Below, piece after piece: positions 8,249 through 17,194 of a DNA stretch of 64,000 nucleotides (its first letter is position 1; each line of letters starts with the position of its first letter). The notes under the pieces were generated by a model that saw only the letters and a program-made list of their open reading frames with translations, did not search any database and was not told where the DNA came from. The DNA comes from Microvirga sp. TS319. Lineage in GTDB: Bacteria; Pseudomonadota; Alphaproteobacteria; Rhizobiales; Beijerinckiaceae. The stretch is from assembly GCF_041276405.1 (NCBI RefSeq), contig NZ_JBGGGT010000002.1, positions 3,900,501 through 3,964,500 on the forward strand. Reading direction: 5' to 3'. A program made the position numbers and the translations under genes.

Positions 8249-10047
8249 TCGACCCGCGCAAGATTCTCCAAGACGTTTTCGGCTTCCCCTCCTTCCGCGA
8301 AGGACAGGAGGAGATCGTGCGCGCCGTGCTGGCGGGCGAGGACGTGCTCGCCATCATGCCGACCGGAGCGGGCAAGTCCCTGTGCTACCAGCTCCCGACG
8401 CTGGCCCGCCAAGGCCTGACCGTCGTGGTCTCGCCGCTGATCGCCCTCATGCGCGATCAGGTGGCGGCGCTGCGCCATTTCGGCGTCGAGGCCGGAAGCC
8501 TCAACTCCGCCAACGACCAGGAGGAGAACCGCCGCGTGGTCGATGCGGTGCGCGACGGGCGCATGCGGGTTCTCTACGCCTCTCCCGAACGCCTGGCGAA
8601 CACGGGCACCACCGAGTGGCTGGGGCGCTCCGGCGTGAACCTGCTCGCCATCGACGAGGCTCATTGCGTCTCGCAATGGGGGCACGATTTCCGCCCCGAA
8701 TACGCGATGCTCGGCGAGGTCCGCCGGCGTCTCGGCAATGTGCAGACCATCGCGCTCACCGCCACCGCCGACGTCGCGACACGCGGCGACATCATGTACC
8801 GCCTGTTCGAAGAGGAGCCGCGCCTCTTCATCCATGGCTTCGACCGACCGAACCTCAGGCTCGCCATGCAGGCGAAGGAGCATGCGCGGCGCCAGCTCTT
8901 CTCGTTTCTCGACAAGCACCGGCACGAAAGCGGCATCGTCTATTGCTCGTCCCGCGATGCCACGGAGCGGCTCGCCGATTCCTTGAGCCAGGCGGGCTAC
9001 CGGGCGCTTCCCTATCATGCCGGCATGCATCAGGCCGAGCGGGCCAAGAACCAGGACATCTTCCTGCAGGAGGACGGCGTCGTCATGGTCGCCACCGTCG
9101 CCTTCGGCATGGGCATCGACAAGCCGGACGTGCGCTTCGTCGCCCATGCGGCCCTGCCGAAATCCATCGAGGCCTATTACCAGGAGATCGGACGCGCCGG
9201 CCGCGACGGAGCGCCCGCCGACACGCTGACCCTCTACGGTCTCGACGACATGCGCCTGCGCCGGCTGCAGATCGAGCAGAGCGATGCGGCGGGCGAGCAG
9301 AAGCGGGTCGAACTCCAGCGGCTCAATGCGCTCGTGGCCCTGTGCGAAGCGCCCCGTTGCCGGCGCCAGACCCTGCTCGCCTATTTCGGCGAGACCACCG
9401 AGCCCTGCGGCAATTGCGATCTGTGCATCGACGGCGTCATGTCCTTCGACGGTACCATCGAGGCCCAGAAGCTTCTCTCGGCCATCGTGCGCACCGGCGA
9501 ACGCTTCGGCACGGAACATCTCATCAACATTCTCGTGGGCGAGGGAACCGAGGCCGTCCTCCGCTTCGGTCACGACAAGCTGAAAACCTTCGGCGTCGGC
9601 AAGGACCGCTCGAAGAACGAGTGGCGCTCTCTCCTGCGACAGATCTATGCCGCCGGACTCGTGAGCCTGGAGCTTGCCGAATACGGCCGCTGGACGCTGA
9701 CGGACAAGGGAGTTGCCGTTCTCAAGGGTCAGGAGCGGATCGAGCTTCGCTCGGACGTGCTCGTGAAGCCCGCCGACCGGCGCCGCCGCCGCTCGCGCAT
9801 CGAGGCGGAGACCGCCGTGCCCTCCGACGACCCGCTGCTCCTCGATCTCAAGGCCCTGCGGACACGCCTCGCCAAGGAAGAGGGCGTTCCGGCCTACGTG
9901 ATCTTCTCCGACCGCAGCCTCATCGACATGGCGGCCAAGCGTCCGACCACTGCCTTCGGCTTCGGCGAGGTCCATGGCGTCGGTCAGGCCAAGCTCGACC
10001 GCTATGCGGATGCGTTTCTCGAGGTTCTGAAGTCGCACGCGGCTTGA
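8245..10047 (+). CDS. recQ: ATP-dependent DNA helicase RecQ
   Basis: A 600-residue 3'-5' superfamily 2 DNA helicase for recombination and replication-fork repair. Helicase motifs: Walker A MPTGAGKSLCYQLP, DEAH box AIDEAHCVSQWGHDFRPEY, and motif VI EIGRAGRDG. A four-cysteine zinc site follows (C..C..CGNCDLC), then a winged-helix region, and a C-terminal HRDC domain (about 520-600). The GTG start lies inside the stop codon of the upstream flavoprotein gene; an ATG further upstream would extend into that gene in another frame. Confidence 0.95.
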   Translation: MIDPRKILQDVFGFPSFREGQEEIVRAVLAGEDVLAIMPTGAGKSLCYQLPTLARQGLTVVVSPLIALMRDQVAALRHFGVEAGSLNSANDQEENRRVVDAVRDGRMRVLYASPERLANTGTTEWLGRSGVNLLAIDEAHCVSQWGHDFRPEYAMLGEVRRRLGNVQTIALTATADVATRGDIMYRLFEEEPRLFIHGFDRPNLRLAMQAKEHARRQLFSFLDKHRHESGIVYCSSRDATERLADSLSQAGYRALPYHAGMHQAERAKNQDIFLQEDGVVMVATVAFGMGIDKPDVRFVAHAALPKSIEAYYQEIGRAGRDGAPADTLTLYGLDDMRLRRLQIEQSDAAGEQKRVELQRLNALVALCEAPRCRRQTLLAYFGETTEPCGNCDLCIDGVMSFDGTIEAQKLLSAIVRTGERFGTEHLINILVGEGTEAVLRFGHDKLKTFGVGKDRSKNEWRSLLRQIYAAGLVSLELAEYGRWTLTDKGVAVLKGQERIELRSDVLVKPADRRRRRSRIEAETAVPSDDPLLLDLKALRTRLAKEEGVPAYVIFSDRSLIDMAAKRPTTAFGFGEVHGVGQAKLDRYADAFLEVLKSHAA

Positions 10048-10055
10048 GAAATCCT

Positions 10056-10146
10056 CCCGTCGTGGCCGGACATGTTCCGGCCATCCACGTCTATATGGCT
10101 CCGAGAGTCCAAGATGTGGATCACCGGGACGAGCCCGGTGATGACG
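10056..10146. repeat. Palindromic intergenic repeat (GGCCGGACATGTTCCGGCC type)
   Basis: Two inverted repeats: GGCCGGACATGTTCCGGCC near 10062-10080 and TCACCGGGACGAGCCCGGTGA near 10121-10141. It belongs to a different family from the TAGAGCATCGG elements. The last ten or so codons of the minus-strand oxidoreductase gene run into it. Confidence 0.6.
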
Positions 10147-11266
10147 ATGATGCTTCAGTCTCCACCCAGCGTCCCTCACGGGCGCTCTTCGCCATGGCGT
10201 CGACCGTGCGTTCGATGCCGATGCCGTCCTCGAACTCGATCAGATGGGCGCTCTCTCCGGCGATGCGCCGCATCAGCTCGCGGCATTCGATGATCTTCAG
10301 GTCGTTGAAGCCGAGGCCGTGTCCGGGCGCGGGAATGAACCTGTCGTAGGGCGGGTGCTGCGGCCCGGCCAGGATGGTGCGAAACCCTCGTGTCTCCTTC
10401 GGGCCGTCGGCCGTATAGAGCTGCACCTCGTTCATGCGCTCCTGGTCGTACGCGATGGTGCCCTTGGAGCCGAAAAGCTGGAGCGCGATGCGGCCCTTGC
10501 GGCCCCAGGCGGAACGGTTGACGGCGAGGAATCCCGACGCGCCGTTCTCCATCTCCATCAGCACGGTCGCGATGTCGTAGGTCTCGACGGCACGGCGTCC
10601 ACCGCCTTGCACGGGACGATCCGCATAGGGCTTCGCCATGTGGCCGCACACGCGCCGCACGCCCCCGAGAAGCGTCAGGAGGAGGCTCAAAGGATGGACG
10701 GCGAAATCGTCGAGCGCGCCATGGCCCGACGAAGCCTCGCTCTTCCAATAGAAGAGGTCCTCGGGATCGGCCATGAAGTCCTCGTCCATTTCGAGGCGCA
10801 CATGGTTCACGTCACCGATCCGCCCCTCGTCGAGGATGCGGCGGATCAGACGCATGACCGGGTTCTGGATGTAGTTGTAGCCCAGCGCCGCGACCTTGCC
10901 GGAAGCCCGCGCCGCTCTGAGCATGCGCTCCGCATCGTCCAGCCTCACGGCCATCGGCTTCTCGCACCACACGTGCTTTCCGGCCTCCAGCGCCGCGATC
11001 GCCATGTCCGGATGGAAGGCGTTGGGCGTGGTGATCGACACCACGTCGATTGCGGGATCGCTCACGAGCGCGCGCCAGTCGCCGGTCGCACGCTCGAAGC
11101 CGAGTTCGCGCGCTTTTGTCTCGGCGAGATCCTGCGAAGCCTCCGCCAGCATCACGAGATGCGGGCGAGGAACATCACCGAAGACCGGCGCGACGGAGTT
11201 CCAGGCCAGGGCATGGCACTTGCCCATATAGCCCGTGCCGATAAGGCCGACCTTGAGTGAACTCAT
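10121..11266 (-). CDS. Gfo/Idh/MocA-family NAD(P)-dependent oxidoreductase
   Basis: A 381-residue cytoplasmic sugar or cyclitol dehydrogenase-like protein. The Rossmann motif GLIGTGYMGKCHALAW begins at residue 7, and the family's EKP motif occurs in WCEKPMAVRLDDAERM near 100. The C-terminal half is the Gfo/Idh alpha/beta domain. AAGGGAG precedes the ATG. It lies near the inositol region and could act on a cyclitol, but it has no GGAA-N6-TTCC site and is not in either iol operon, so the substrate is open. The C-terminal SSSSPGSSR tail is encoded by a palindromic repeat and is unlikely to be ancestral. Confidence 0.85.
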   Translation of the reverse strand: MSSLKVGLIGTGYMGKCHALAWNSVAPVFGDVPRPHLVMLAEASQDLAETKARELGFERATGDWRALVSDPAIDVVSITTPNAFHPDMAIAALEAGKHVWCEKPMAVRLDDAERMLRAARASGKVAALGYNYIQNPVMRLIRRILDEGRIGDVNHVRLEMDEDFMADPEDLFYWKSEASSGHGALDDFAVHPLSLLLTLLGGVRRVCGHMAKPYADRPVQGGGRRAVETYDIATVLMEMENGASGFLAVNRSAWGRKGRIALQLFGSKGTIAYDQERMNEVQLYTADGPKETRGFRTILAGPQHPPYDRFIPAPGHGLGFNDLKIIECRELMRRIAGESAHLIEFEDGIGIERTVDAMAKSAREGRWVETEASSSSPGSSR

Positions 11267-11335
11267 AGTGATCTCCCTTGAGAACTGTGTCGAGAGTTGC
11301 AGGTGGCATGGTTTTTCAATAGTAATGATATTACG

Positions 11336-11349
11336 CTAACTTTCGTTAG
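11336..11349. promoter_or_regulatory. Inverted repeat CTAAC-tttc-GTTAG in divergent intergenic region
   Basis: Perfect 5-bp arms with a 4-bp spacer, between the minus-strand oxidoreductase and the plus-strand small membrane protein. It could be an operator or a promoter element for either. The surroundings are AT-rich for this genome. Weak evidence. Confidence 0.3.
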
Positions 11350-11367
11350 TTGGAGGATCGGTGATCC

Positions 11368-11733
11368 ATGCAGGATGAAACCAAGCGGGATTTGGATTTT
11401 TCGCCGGAGGAATGGTCGATTATTGTCGGCTTCTCCTCCTGGCGCGGAACTGCGGGAAACCGGCTCGGCTGGTATGCGTCCGCCCTGGGCGCGGTTGTCA
11501 CCCTTGGTGCCTACGGTGCCTGGAAGGGCGACATCATCGCCGTCGGCTTGGCCTTCATTTGCCTGCCGGCCTATGTGCTTTGGCTCTCTATCGGCCAACT
11601 CCGTGGTATCCAGATTTATCAATCGATCTTCAGCAAGATCGTCGCTTTCAAAGAGCCTTCGGAACCGTCGCCCGCTCTCGAAGACTCTCCTGATGCAGGT
11701 CTTCCGTTACCCGCTCACCAGAGTAGTCCCTAA
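11368..11733 (+). CDS. Small membrane protein of unknown function
   Basis: A 121-residue protein with two predicted membrane spans ([17 protein letters not shown] and [21 protein letters not shown]) between a charged N-terminus and a Pro/Ser-rich, probably disordered C-terminus. It has a good GGAGG sequence upstream (11352-11356). Its stop overlaps the stop of the convergent ABC ATPase gene by four bases. No family recognised. Confidence 0.6.
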   Translation: MQDETKRDLDFSPEEWSIIVGFSSWRGTAGNRLGWYASALGAVVTLGAYGAWKGDIIAVGLAFICLPAYVLWLSIGQLRGIQIYQSIFSKIVAFKEPSEPSPALEDSPDAGLPLPAHQSSP

Positions 11734-12524
11734 ACCATCCCGCCGAGCTCCTCCGACACGGCCTGCAATTCCTTGCCGCCGGCCATGAGGTTCTGCAATT
11801 GGTCGATGGCGATTGCGGATTTGGCGTAGGTGCCGAGCGTCTTGCCGCGATTGAGCACCGTGAAGCGGTCGCCCACCGCATAGGCGTGGCGCACGTTGTG
11901 CGTGATGAAGATGACGCCGAGGCCCTTTTGGCGCACCTGATGGATGTATTTGAGGACCATCGAGGTCTGCGCCACGCCGAGCGCCGAGGTCGGCTCGTCG
12001 AGGATCAGCACCTTGGCGCCGAAATAAACCGCGCGGGCGATCGCCACACATTGCCGCTCGCCGCCGGAGAGCGTGCCGACGGCCTGATGCGGATCACGCA
12101 CATCGATGCCGATCTTGCACATTTCCTCGCGGGTGACCGCGTCGCAACGGTCGAAATCCACGAAGCGGAAGGGAAAGACGCCTTTGACGGGTTCGCGCCC
12201 CATGAAGAAATTGCGTGTGACCGACATGAGCGGAATCATGGCCAAGTCCTGATAGACCGTGGCGATGCCTGCATCGAGCGCATCGCGTGGGCTGCCGAAG
12301 GCGACATGCTGCCCCTCCACCAGGAACTCGCCCGAGGTCGGCTTGTGAACTCCGGACAGGGTCTTGATGAGAGTGGACTTGCCGGCGCCGTTGTCGCCGA
12401 GCAGGCACATCACCTCGCCGCGATTGACCGTGAGCGATACGCCCGAGAGCGCGATCACGGAGCCGAAATGCTTGACGAGGTTGCGGATGTCGATCAGCGG
12501 GACGTTCGTGGCGGCCGTATCCAT
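11730..12524 (-). CDS. Sugar/inositol ABC importer, ATP-binding subunit
   Basis: A 264-residue ABC ATPase. Walker A is [11 protein letters not shown], the signature is LSGGERQ and Walker B is [12 protein letters not shown]. It is a single nucleotide-binding domain, unlike the two-domain RbsA/XylG of enterics, as is common for Rhizobiales importers of the FrcA type. It energises the permease and binding protein encoded just upstream; the ATG overlaps the permease stop (TGATG). Its neighbours suggest myo-inositol as the substrate, which would make it equivalent to IatA. That is inference from context. Confidence 0.9.
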   Translation of the reverse strand: MDTAATNVPLIDIRNLVKHFGSVIALSGVSLTVNRGEVMCLLGDNGAGKSTLIKTLSGVHKPTSGEFLVEGQHVAFGSPRDALDAGIATVYQDLAMIPLMSVTRNFFMGREPVKGVFPFRFVDFDRCDAVTREEMCKIGIDVRDPHQAVGTLSGGERQCVAIARAVYFGAKVLILDEPTSALGVAQTSMVLKYIHQVRQKGLGVIFITHNVRHAYAVGDRFTVLNRGKTLGTYAKSAIAIDQLQNLMAGGKELQAVSEELGGMV

Positions 12525-13666
12525 CAGCGCTCTCCCGTCACCTTGCGGCGGATGAAGTTGTTGAAGAGAACCGCCAGCAGCAGCATGGCGCCCAGGAAGA
12601 CCTGGAACCAGTCCGAGTCGAAGCGGGTATAGGTGAGGCCGATCGACACCATGCCGAAGATGATGGCACCGAAGAAGGCCCCGATGGCCGAGCCGTAGCC
12701 GCCGGTGAGCAGGCAGCCGCCGATCACCGCCGCGATGATCGCCTCGAATTCCTTCTGGAAGCCGCGCCGCGCATCGGTCGAGCCTGCGTCGAGCACGGTC
12801 AGGATGGCGACAAGAGCCGCCGCGCAGGCGGTGAGCATGAAGAGGCCGGTCTTCACGCGGTCGACCGGAACGCCCGAGTTGCGGGCCGCGTTGGCGTCGC
12901 CGCCCGCCGCGAAGATCCAGTTGCCGGCCCGCGTGCGCAGCAGGATCCAGGTAGCGACGAGCGCGAATCCGATGAACCAGAGAATGGAGACCGGAACGCC
13001 CGTCACGGTCGGAGTCCCGTTCGGAAATTTCGCGATGAGGTCGTGTGCGGCAAGCCACGCGAACAGGCCCTCGAGCGCGCTCCCCGAAAAGATCTCGCGG
13101 ACCCAGTCCTCGTTTTCCGACGCGACGATGCCGCGCATCTGCGTGGATCCGCCGGTCGCCCATTTGAGCCCGACGAGGGACAGGCCGCGCAGGATGAACA
13201 GGAAGGCCAGCGTGACGATGAAGGAGGGCAGCCGCGTGCGAATGACGATCTGCCCGTTCAGGCCGCCGAGAACGGCCGCCACCGCGAAGGTGGCCGCGAT
13301 CGCCAGGAGAAGCGGCCATCCGGTCAGCGTGATGAAGGATCCGAAGACAAGGCCCGTGAAGGCCACCATGGAGCCGATGGAGAGATCGAACTCGCCGCCA
13401 ATCATGAGCAGCGCCGCCGCGATGGCGAGAATGCCGAGCTGCGAAGCCGGCGAGAGAATGTTCATCACGCCCGCGAGCGAGAACATCGAGGCATCGGCGG
13501 TGGAGAGAAAGAAGATCGCGACCAGGATCAGGCCCGCCAGGGCACCGAGCTCCGGACGGCGCATGATCTTCGTGAGAAGGGAAACCTCCTTCAGGCGCTC
13601 GTCCTGGATCTGCTTGATGGCAGGAGCCGGCGAGATGTCGGCGGTCGGGTGGGTGGTGTCCACCAT
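12524..13666 (-). CDS. Sugar/inositol ABC importer, permease subunit
   Basis: A 380-residue permease of the RbsC/FrcC-like family with about ten hydrophobic spans. Family signatures include [20 protein letters not shown] and [19 protein letters not shown], and [20 protein letters not shown] near the end. The ATG at 13666 follows AGGGGAGG, giving [10 protein letters not shown]; an in-frame ATG 18 bases upstream lacks such a site. It is the middle gene of the binding protein - permease - ATPase operon. The hairpin at 13704-13735 separates it from the binding-protein gene. Confidence 0.9.
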   Translation of the reverse strand: MVDTTHPTADISPAPAIKQIQDERLKEVSLLTKIMRRPELGALAGLILVAIFFLSTADASMFSLAGVMNILSPASQLGILAIAAALLMIGGEFDLSIGSMVAFTGLVFGSFITLTGWPLLLAIAATFAVAAVLGGLNGQIVIRTRLPSFIVTLAFLFILRGLSLVGLKWATGGSTQMRGIVASENEDWVREIFSGSALEGLFAWLAAHDLIAKFPNGTPTVTGVPVSILWFIGFALVATWILLRTRAGNWIFAAGGDANAARNSGVPVDRVKTGLFMLTACAAALVAILTVLDAGSTDARRGFQKEFEAIIAAVIGGCLLTGGYGSAIGAFFGAIIFGMVSIGLTYTRFDSDWFQVFLGAMLLLAVLFNNFIRRKVTGER

Positions 13667-13703
13667 GGAAGCCTCCCCTTTCAAGAAAACCGTCTGAAAA
13701 GAA

Positions 13704-13735
13704 GAAGCCCGCGAGCAATTGCGATCGCGGGCTTC
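13704..13735 (-). terminator. Stem-loop between binding-protein and permease genes
   Basis: Arms GAAGCCCGCGA and TCGCGGGCTTC (11 perfect bp, 10-nt loop), followed on the minus strand by TTCTTTTC. Placed between the first and second genes of the transporter operon, it could stop part of the transcription or protect the upstream mRNA, giving more binding protein than permease. Confidence 0.6.
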
Positions 13736-13743
13736 GACGAGGT

Positions 13744-14685
13744 TCAGCGAATTCCCTTCGCCGACAGGTCGATCACCTGATTGGCCTTTTCCTTCGTGAT
13801 CAGGTTCGGGCCGGACGCTACGTTGCCGCCGGGCATCAGGCCGTATTTCGCGTTGAGCGCGAGGAACGTCACGGGCAGATAGCCCTGCAGGAACTGCTGC
13901 TGATCGATGGCGAACACAGCCTCGCCCGCGGCCACCGCCTTGAGGAAGCCGGCGGAGAGATCGAAGGTTGCGACGCGCACGGCGCCCGCCTTGCCGGCGT
14001 CCTTCACGGCCGCGACGCTCGGCTCGCCCGCCGTTCCGGCGCCGAGGGCCAGGACCGTGTCGATGGAGCCGTCGGCCGCGAGCGCCGCCTTCACCTTGGC
14101 GCGCACGTCGGTCGGGTCGTTCGAGACCGGCAGCACCGTGACCTTGCCGCCGAAGCCTTCCGTGAAGCCTTTGCAGCGCAGATCGAGCGAGACGTTGCCG
14201 ACCTCCTGGTTGACGCAGATTCCGACCTTGCCGCCCATTTCCTTGAGCTTGGCGCCGGCGATGCGTCCGGCCTCGACCTCGTCCTGCCCCACATGGAGCA
14301 TCGCCCCGAGCTTCTTCGACACGTCCGAGCCGGAATTCATGGAGATCACCGGAATGCCGGCCGCGACGGCCTTCTGAATCGACGGGCCGAGCGCGGAGGC
14401 GTCGGGAATCGAGACGACCAGGCCCGCGGGCTTCTGGTTCACGGCCGCATCGATGAGCTGGCTCATGGCGACCATGTCGAAGGTTTCGGGCGCGCGATAA
14501 TCGACCTGGACATTCATGTCCTTGCCGGCTTCGGCGACGCCGTTCTTGACCACCGACCAGAACGGGTCATTGGCCTGGCCGTGGCTGACGACGATGATGC
14601 GATTGTTCTGCTGAGCGGACACGGGGACCGCGGCGGCGACGGTCAAGGCTGCGGCTGCAACGAGACCGGTAACGAACGACTTCAT
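13744..14685 (-). CDS. Periplasmic sugar/inositol-binding protein of ABC importer
   Basis: A 313-residue periplasmic binding protein of the RbsB family (Peripla_BP_4 fold). The signal peptide [19 protein letters not shown] ends at about VSAQ. The mature protein starts [20 protein letters not shown], the usual first strand of this family. GGGGAGGAAAC precedes the ATG at 14685, which decides the start. It is divergent from the RpiR regulator, and the shared upstream region holds a GGAA-N6-TTCC site. Inositol is therefore the likely ligand, as for IbpA of Caulobacter; ribose- or fructose-type ligands cannot be excluded. Confidence 0.88.
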   Translation of the reverse strand: MKSFVTGLVAAAALTVAAAVPVSAQQNNRIIVVSHGQANDPFWSVVKNGVAEAGKDMNVQVDYRAPETFDMVAMSQLIDAAVNQKPAGLVVSIPDASALGPSIQKAVAAGIPVISMNSGSDVSKKLGAMLHVGQDEVEAGRIAGAKLKEMGGKVGICVNQEVGNVSLDLRCKGFTEGFGGKVTVLPVSNDPTDVRAKVKAALAADGSIDTVLALGAGTAGEPSVAAVKDAGKAGAVRVATFDLSAGFLKAVAAGEAVFAIDQQQFLQGYLPVTFLALNAKYGLMPGGNVASGPNLITKEKANQVIDLSAKGIR

Positions 14686-14849
14686 GTGTTTCCTCCCCAA
14701 AAGGGTTCCCATTCGCGCGCCGCAACCGGAGATGCCGGTTACGGCGAAGGCAGCGGCCATCATGCCGTGCACAAGTTCGCAGAGGATCACCCCATGACTC
14801 GGAGACCGAATCACCCTCTTCTATGTCGTTTCCTCTGCCGCTCCAGTCG

Positions 14850-14863
14850 TCCATTTCAATGGA
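14850..14863. promoter_or_regulatory. Palindrome TCCATT-TC-AATGGA upstream of transporter operon
   Basis: Six-base arms with a two-base centre. The sequence TCCATTTC recurs at 14902, exactly 52 bases away (about five helical turns), next to the GGAA-N6-TTCC site. It may be a second, variant regulator site on the transporter side. Confidence 0.4.
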
Positions 14864-14890
14864 ACGCCGGAGCCTTTTTGGTTATACAGT

Positions 14891-14904
14891 GGAATATTCA
14901 TTCC
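14891..14904. promoter_or_regulatory. Putative IolR operator GGAA-N6-TTCC
   Basis: GGAATATTCATTCC lies in the region shared by the divergent transporter and regulator genes. It matches the GGAA-N6-TTCC motif I recall as the proposed IolR recognition motif in Sinorhizobium meliloti. A second match occurs upstream of iolC. Confidence 0.65.
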
Positions 14905-14953
14905 ATTTCTCAGTGAACAGTGTCAAGGTCCGACTTGAACCAGAGTAGCACGT

Positions 14954-15814
14954 ATGGAGACCGAGAAAAGCATGATGGAGGCTGATGCCGCTACGGAAGC
15001 ACCTGGCGATTACGAAGGTTTGCGGGCGCTGCTGGTCAGCCGCCGCGAAACGATGCCGAAGCGGCTCAAGCAACTGGCCGCCTTCGCCATGGACCATCCC
15101 GAGGAGGTCGCTTTCGGCACGGTCGCGGGCATTGCCGAGCGTGCGGGCGTGCAGCCTTCGACCCTCGTGCGCTTCGCCAAGAGCCTCGGCTATGACGGCT
15201 TCTCTCACCTGCAGCAGATCTTTCGCGGCCGCCTGAGGGAGCGCTTCCCCGATTATCGTGAGCGGCTGAAAGTGCTGCGCGATCTGGAAGGCGACCACGT
15301 CCACGCCGTTTCCCTGCTGGAAGGGTTCACCAGCGCGGCGGCGATCTCCCTCGAGAAGATGCGCGACTCGGTGCGTCCGGAGGAGCTCTCCCGCGCCATC
15401 GAAACCCTCGCCAAGGCCGACACGATCTATCTGCTGGGCGCCCGCCGGGTGTTTCCCATCGCGGCCTATTGCGCCTATGCCTTCAGCAAGCTCGGCATCC
15501 GCACCATTCTGATCGACCATGTGGGGCAGCTCGGCCCCGAGCAATTGGGCACGGCGACGGTGCGCGACGCGGTTCTCGCCATAAGCTTCACGCCCTATGC
15601 ACCGGCGACAGCCGATCTCACGGCCGTGGCCGCCCGCGGCAATATCCCCGTGGTGGCGATCACGGATTCCGCCTTCAGTCCGCTGGTGGCGAGCGCCGAT
15701 GTCTGGCTTGAGGTGGCGGAGGCCGATTTCGGCGCCTTCCGCTCCCTCTCCGCCTCCTTCGCCCTCGCCATGGCGCTCGCCGTCGGCACGGCGGAGAAGC
15801 GTGCGGAACGATAA
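14954..15814 (+). CDS. iolR: RpiR/MurR-family transcriptional regulator, probable inositol regulator IolR
   Basis: A 286-residue regulator. The N-terminal helix-turn-helix of the RpiR type (about 20-100) includes FGTVAGIAERAGVQPSTLVRFAKSLGYDGFSHLQQ. The C-terminal SIS domain (about 125-270), which binds phosphosugars, includes IYLLGARRVFPIAAYCAYAF. In S. meliloti the inositol repressor is of this family. The position between the importer and iolG/iolCDEB, and the two matching operator-like sites, support that role. It probably represses and responds to an inositol breakdown intermediate. An in-frame ATG at 14972 is an alternative start. Confidence 0.85.
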   Translation: METEKSMMEADAATEAPGDYEGLRALLVSRRETMPKRLKQLAAFAMDHPEEVAFGTVAGIAERAGVQPSTLVRFAKSLGYDGFSHLQQIFRGRLRERFPDYRERLKVLRDLEGDHVHAVSLLEGFTSAAAISLEKMRDSVRPEELSRAIETLAKADTIYLLGARRVFPIAAYCAYAFSKLGIRTILIDHVGQLGPEQLGTATVRDAVLAISFTPYAPATADLTAVAARGNIPVVAITDSAFSPLVASADVWLEVAEADFGAFRSLSASFALAMALAVGTAEKRAER

Positions 15815-15837
15815 CCGGCACGTCGTCCCGGCCATCG

Positions 15838-16028
15838 AGAGCCGGGAGCACGCAACGGCGATGGCGCGCGAGTGCTGGCGGTGTCATCCCCGCCCGTCTT
15901 ATCGTCCCCGCGCAGGCGGGGATCCATATCGGCTGACGGTTCAGGAAGAGCGCGGCGATTGCCACGCACTTCCTTCTGCAGCGTCAGCGATCATGGATCC
16001 CGGGCGCCGCTGCGCGGCCCCGGGATGA
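15838..16028. repeat. Intergenic repeat with GGATCC-centred palindromes
   Basis: Holds CCCGCGCAGGCGGGGATCCAT and, further on, ATGGATCCCGGGCGCCGCTG followed by GGCCCCGGGATGAC. This repeat type is widespread between alphaproteobacterial genes. It fills most of the 231-base gap between the convergent iolR and iolG genes. Hairpin arms are visible; no gene is seen. Confidence 0.65.
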
Positions 16029-16045
16029 CGATGCCTTCGTTCGCG

Positions 16046-17035
16046 TCAGAGCCTCACGGGCTTCCCGCTCCGCGCGGATTCCGTCGCCGCGTCCGCCAGG
16101 CGCTGGGCCATGAGGCCGTCGCGTCCGGTCGGATTGCAGGGCCTGCCGTCGCGGATCGCGTTCAGGAACGTGGCGAGCTCGTCGCGATAGGCCTCCGCGT
16201 AGCGCTCCAGGAAGAAATCCTGAACCGGATCGGCCGTGACGCCGGCGGCATTCGCGACTTCCACCGTCGTGCGATGGATGTTGCCCGCGCGGATCATGCC
16301 TTTCGACCCATGCACCTCGATGCGCTGGTCGTAGCCGTACGTGGCACGGCGGGAGTTGGAGATCTGCACGATGCGGCCCTTGGCGGTCTTGAGCATGACG
16401 GCCGCCGTGTCCACGTCGCCGGCCTCGCCGATGGCCGGGTCCACGAGGGACGAGCCAATGGCGTGCACCTCCACGGGCTCGTCGCCGAGCAGAAGGAAGC
16501 GCGCCATGTCGAGATCATGGATCATCATGTCCCGGAACAGGCCGCCGGACGTCTTGATGTAGCTTACCGGCGGTGGGCCGGGATCGCGCGACAGGATCGT
16601 CACGAGTTCCACCTCGCCGACCTCGCCGTCCGCCAGGCGGCGGCGCAGGGCTGCGAAATTGGGATCGAAGCGACGGTTGAATCCGATCATCAGCGGAATG
16701 CCCGCCTTCTCGACGGCGGTAAGACAGGTCTCGATGCGGTCGCTCGAAAGGTCGACGGGCTTCTCGCAGAACACGGCCTTGCCGGCCCTGGCGCCGCGCT
16801 CGATGAGATCCGCATGCGTCGTGGTCGGCGTGCAGATGAGAATGGCGTCCACGTCGGAACGCTCGACGATCTCGTCGAGGGCCGAGACGTCCGCGCCCGT
16901 TGCGTCCGCGAGCTCCTGCGCGGAAGGGGCATGCGGATCGGCGACCGCCACGAGGCGAGCGTCGGGATGGCTGGCGGCATTGCGCCCGTGAATGCGGCCG
17001 ATGCGGCCGGCGCCGAGAACGGCGATCCTGATCAT
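16046..17035 (-). CDS. iolG: myo-Inositol 2-dehydrogenase
   Basis: A 329-residue Gfo/Idh/MocA-family enzyme that oxidises myo-inositol to 2-keto-myo-inositol (scyllo-inosose) with NAD+, the first step of the pathway. The Rossmann motif is AVLGAGRIGRIHGRN at residues 5-19, the catalytic EKPVDL motif lies near 97, and GGLFRDMMIHDLDMARFLL includes the conserved Asp/His pair. GGGGGACAC precedes the ATG. It is divergent from iolCDEB with GGAA-N6-TTCC between. The name idhA is used for this gene in rhizobia. Confidence 0.9.
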   Translation of the reverse strand: MIRIAVLGAGRIGRIHGRNAASHPDARLVAVADPHAPSAQELADATGADVSALDEIVERSDVDAILICTPTTTHADLIERGARAGKAVFCEKPVDLSSDRIETCLTAVEKAGIPLMIGFNRRFDPNFAALRRRLADGEVGEVELVTILSRDPGPPPVSYIKTSGGLFRDMMIHDLDMARFLLLGDEPVEVHAIGSSLVDPAIGEAGDVDTAAVMLKTAKGRIVQISNSRRATYGYDQRIEVHGSKGMIRAGNIHRTTVEVANAAGVTADPVQDFFLERYAEAYRDELATFLNAIRDGRPCNPTGRDGLMAQRLADAATESARSGKPVRL

Positions 17036-17073
17036 GTGTCCCCCGGTGTCCTTTGCCGGCTATCGGCAAATTT

Positions 17074-17087
17074 GGAATTGATATTCC
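17074..17087. promoter_or_regulatory. Putative IolR operator GGAA-N6-TTCC between iolG and iolC
   Basis: GGAATTGATATTCC, a match to the same motif found upstream of iolR. It lies 39 bases from the iolG start and 108 bases from the iolC start, where it could act on both. Confidence 0.65.
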
Positions 17088-17103
17088 GACATGAGATGCT
17101 AAT

Positions 17104-17117
17104 AGAATAAACGTTCT
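17104..17117. promoter_or_regulatory. Degenerate IolR-like site AGAA-N6-TTCT
   Basis: AGAATAAACGTTCT has the same spacing as the upstream site but one substitution in each half. Centre-to-centre distance is 30 bases, about three helical turns, which would suit cooperative binding. Confidence 0.4.
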
Positions 17118-17194
17118 ACAACTGCAAGGGCCGCAAGGGCCAGAACGCAGCCCTGATCGGGTCTTCGCCAAGAGACCGTCCCCGGAGGAATACC

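Noticed and set aside
10121..11266. Second myo-inositol dehydrogenase of the iol regulon
   Set aside because: Same family as iolG, but outside the iol operons and without the GGAA-N6-TTCC site, so I left the substrate open.
11730..13718. Apparent 662-residue fusion of permease region and ABC ATPase
   Set aside because: The N-terminal part is an out-of-frame reading of the permease gene; the ATPase has its own ATG at 12524 at the permease stop.
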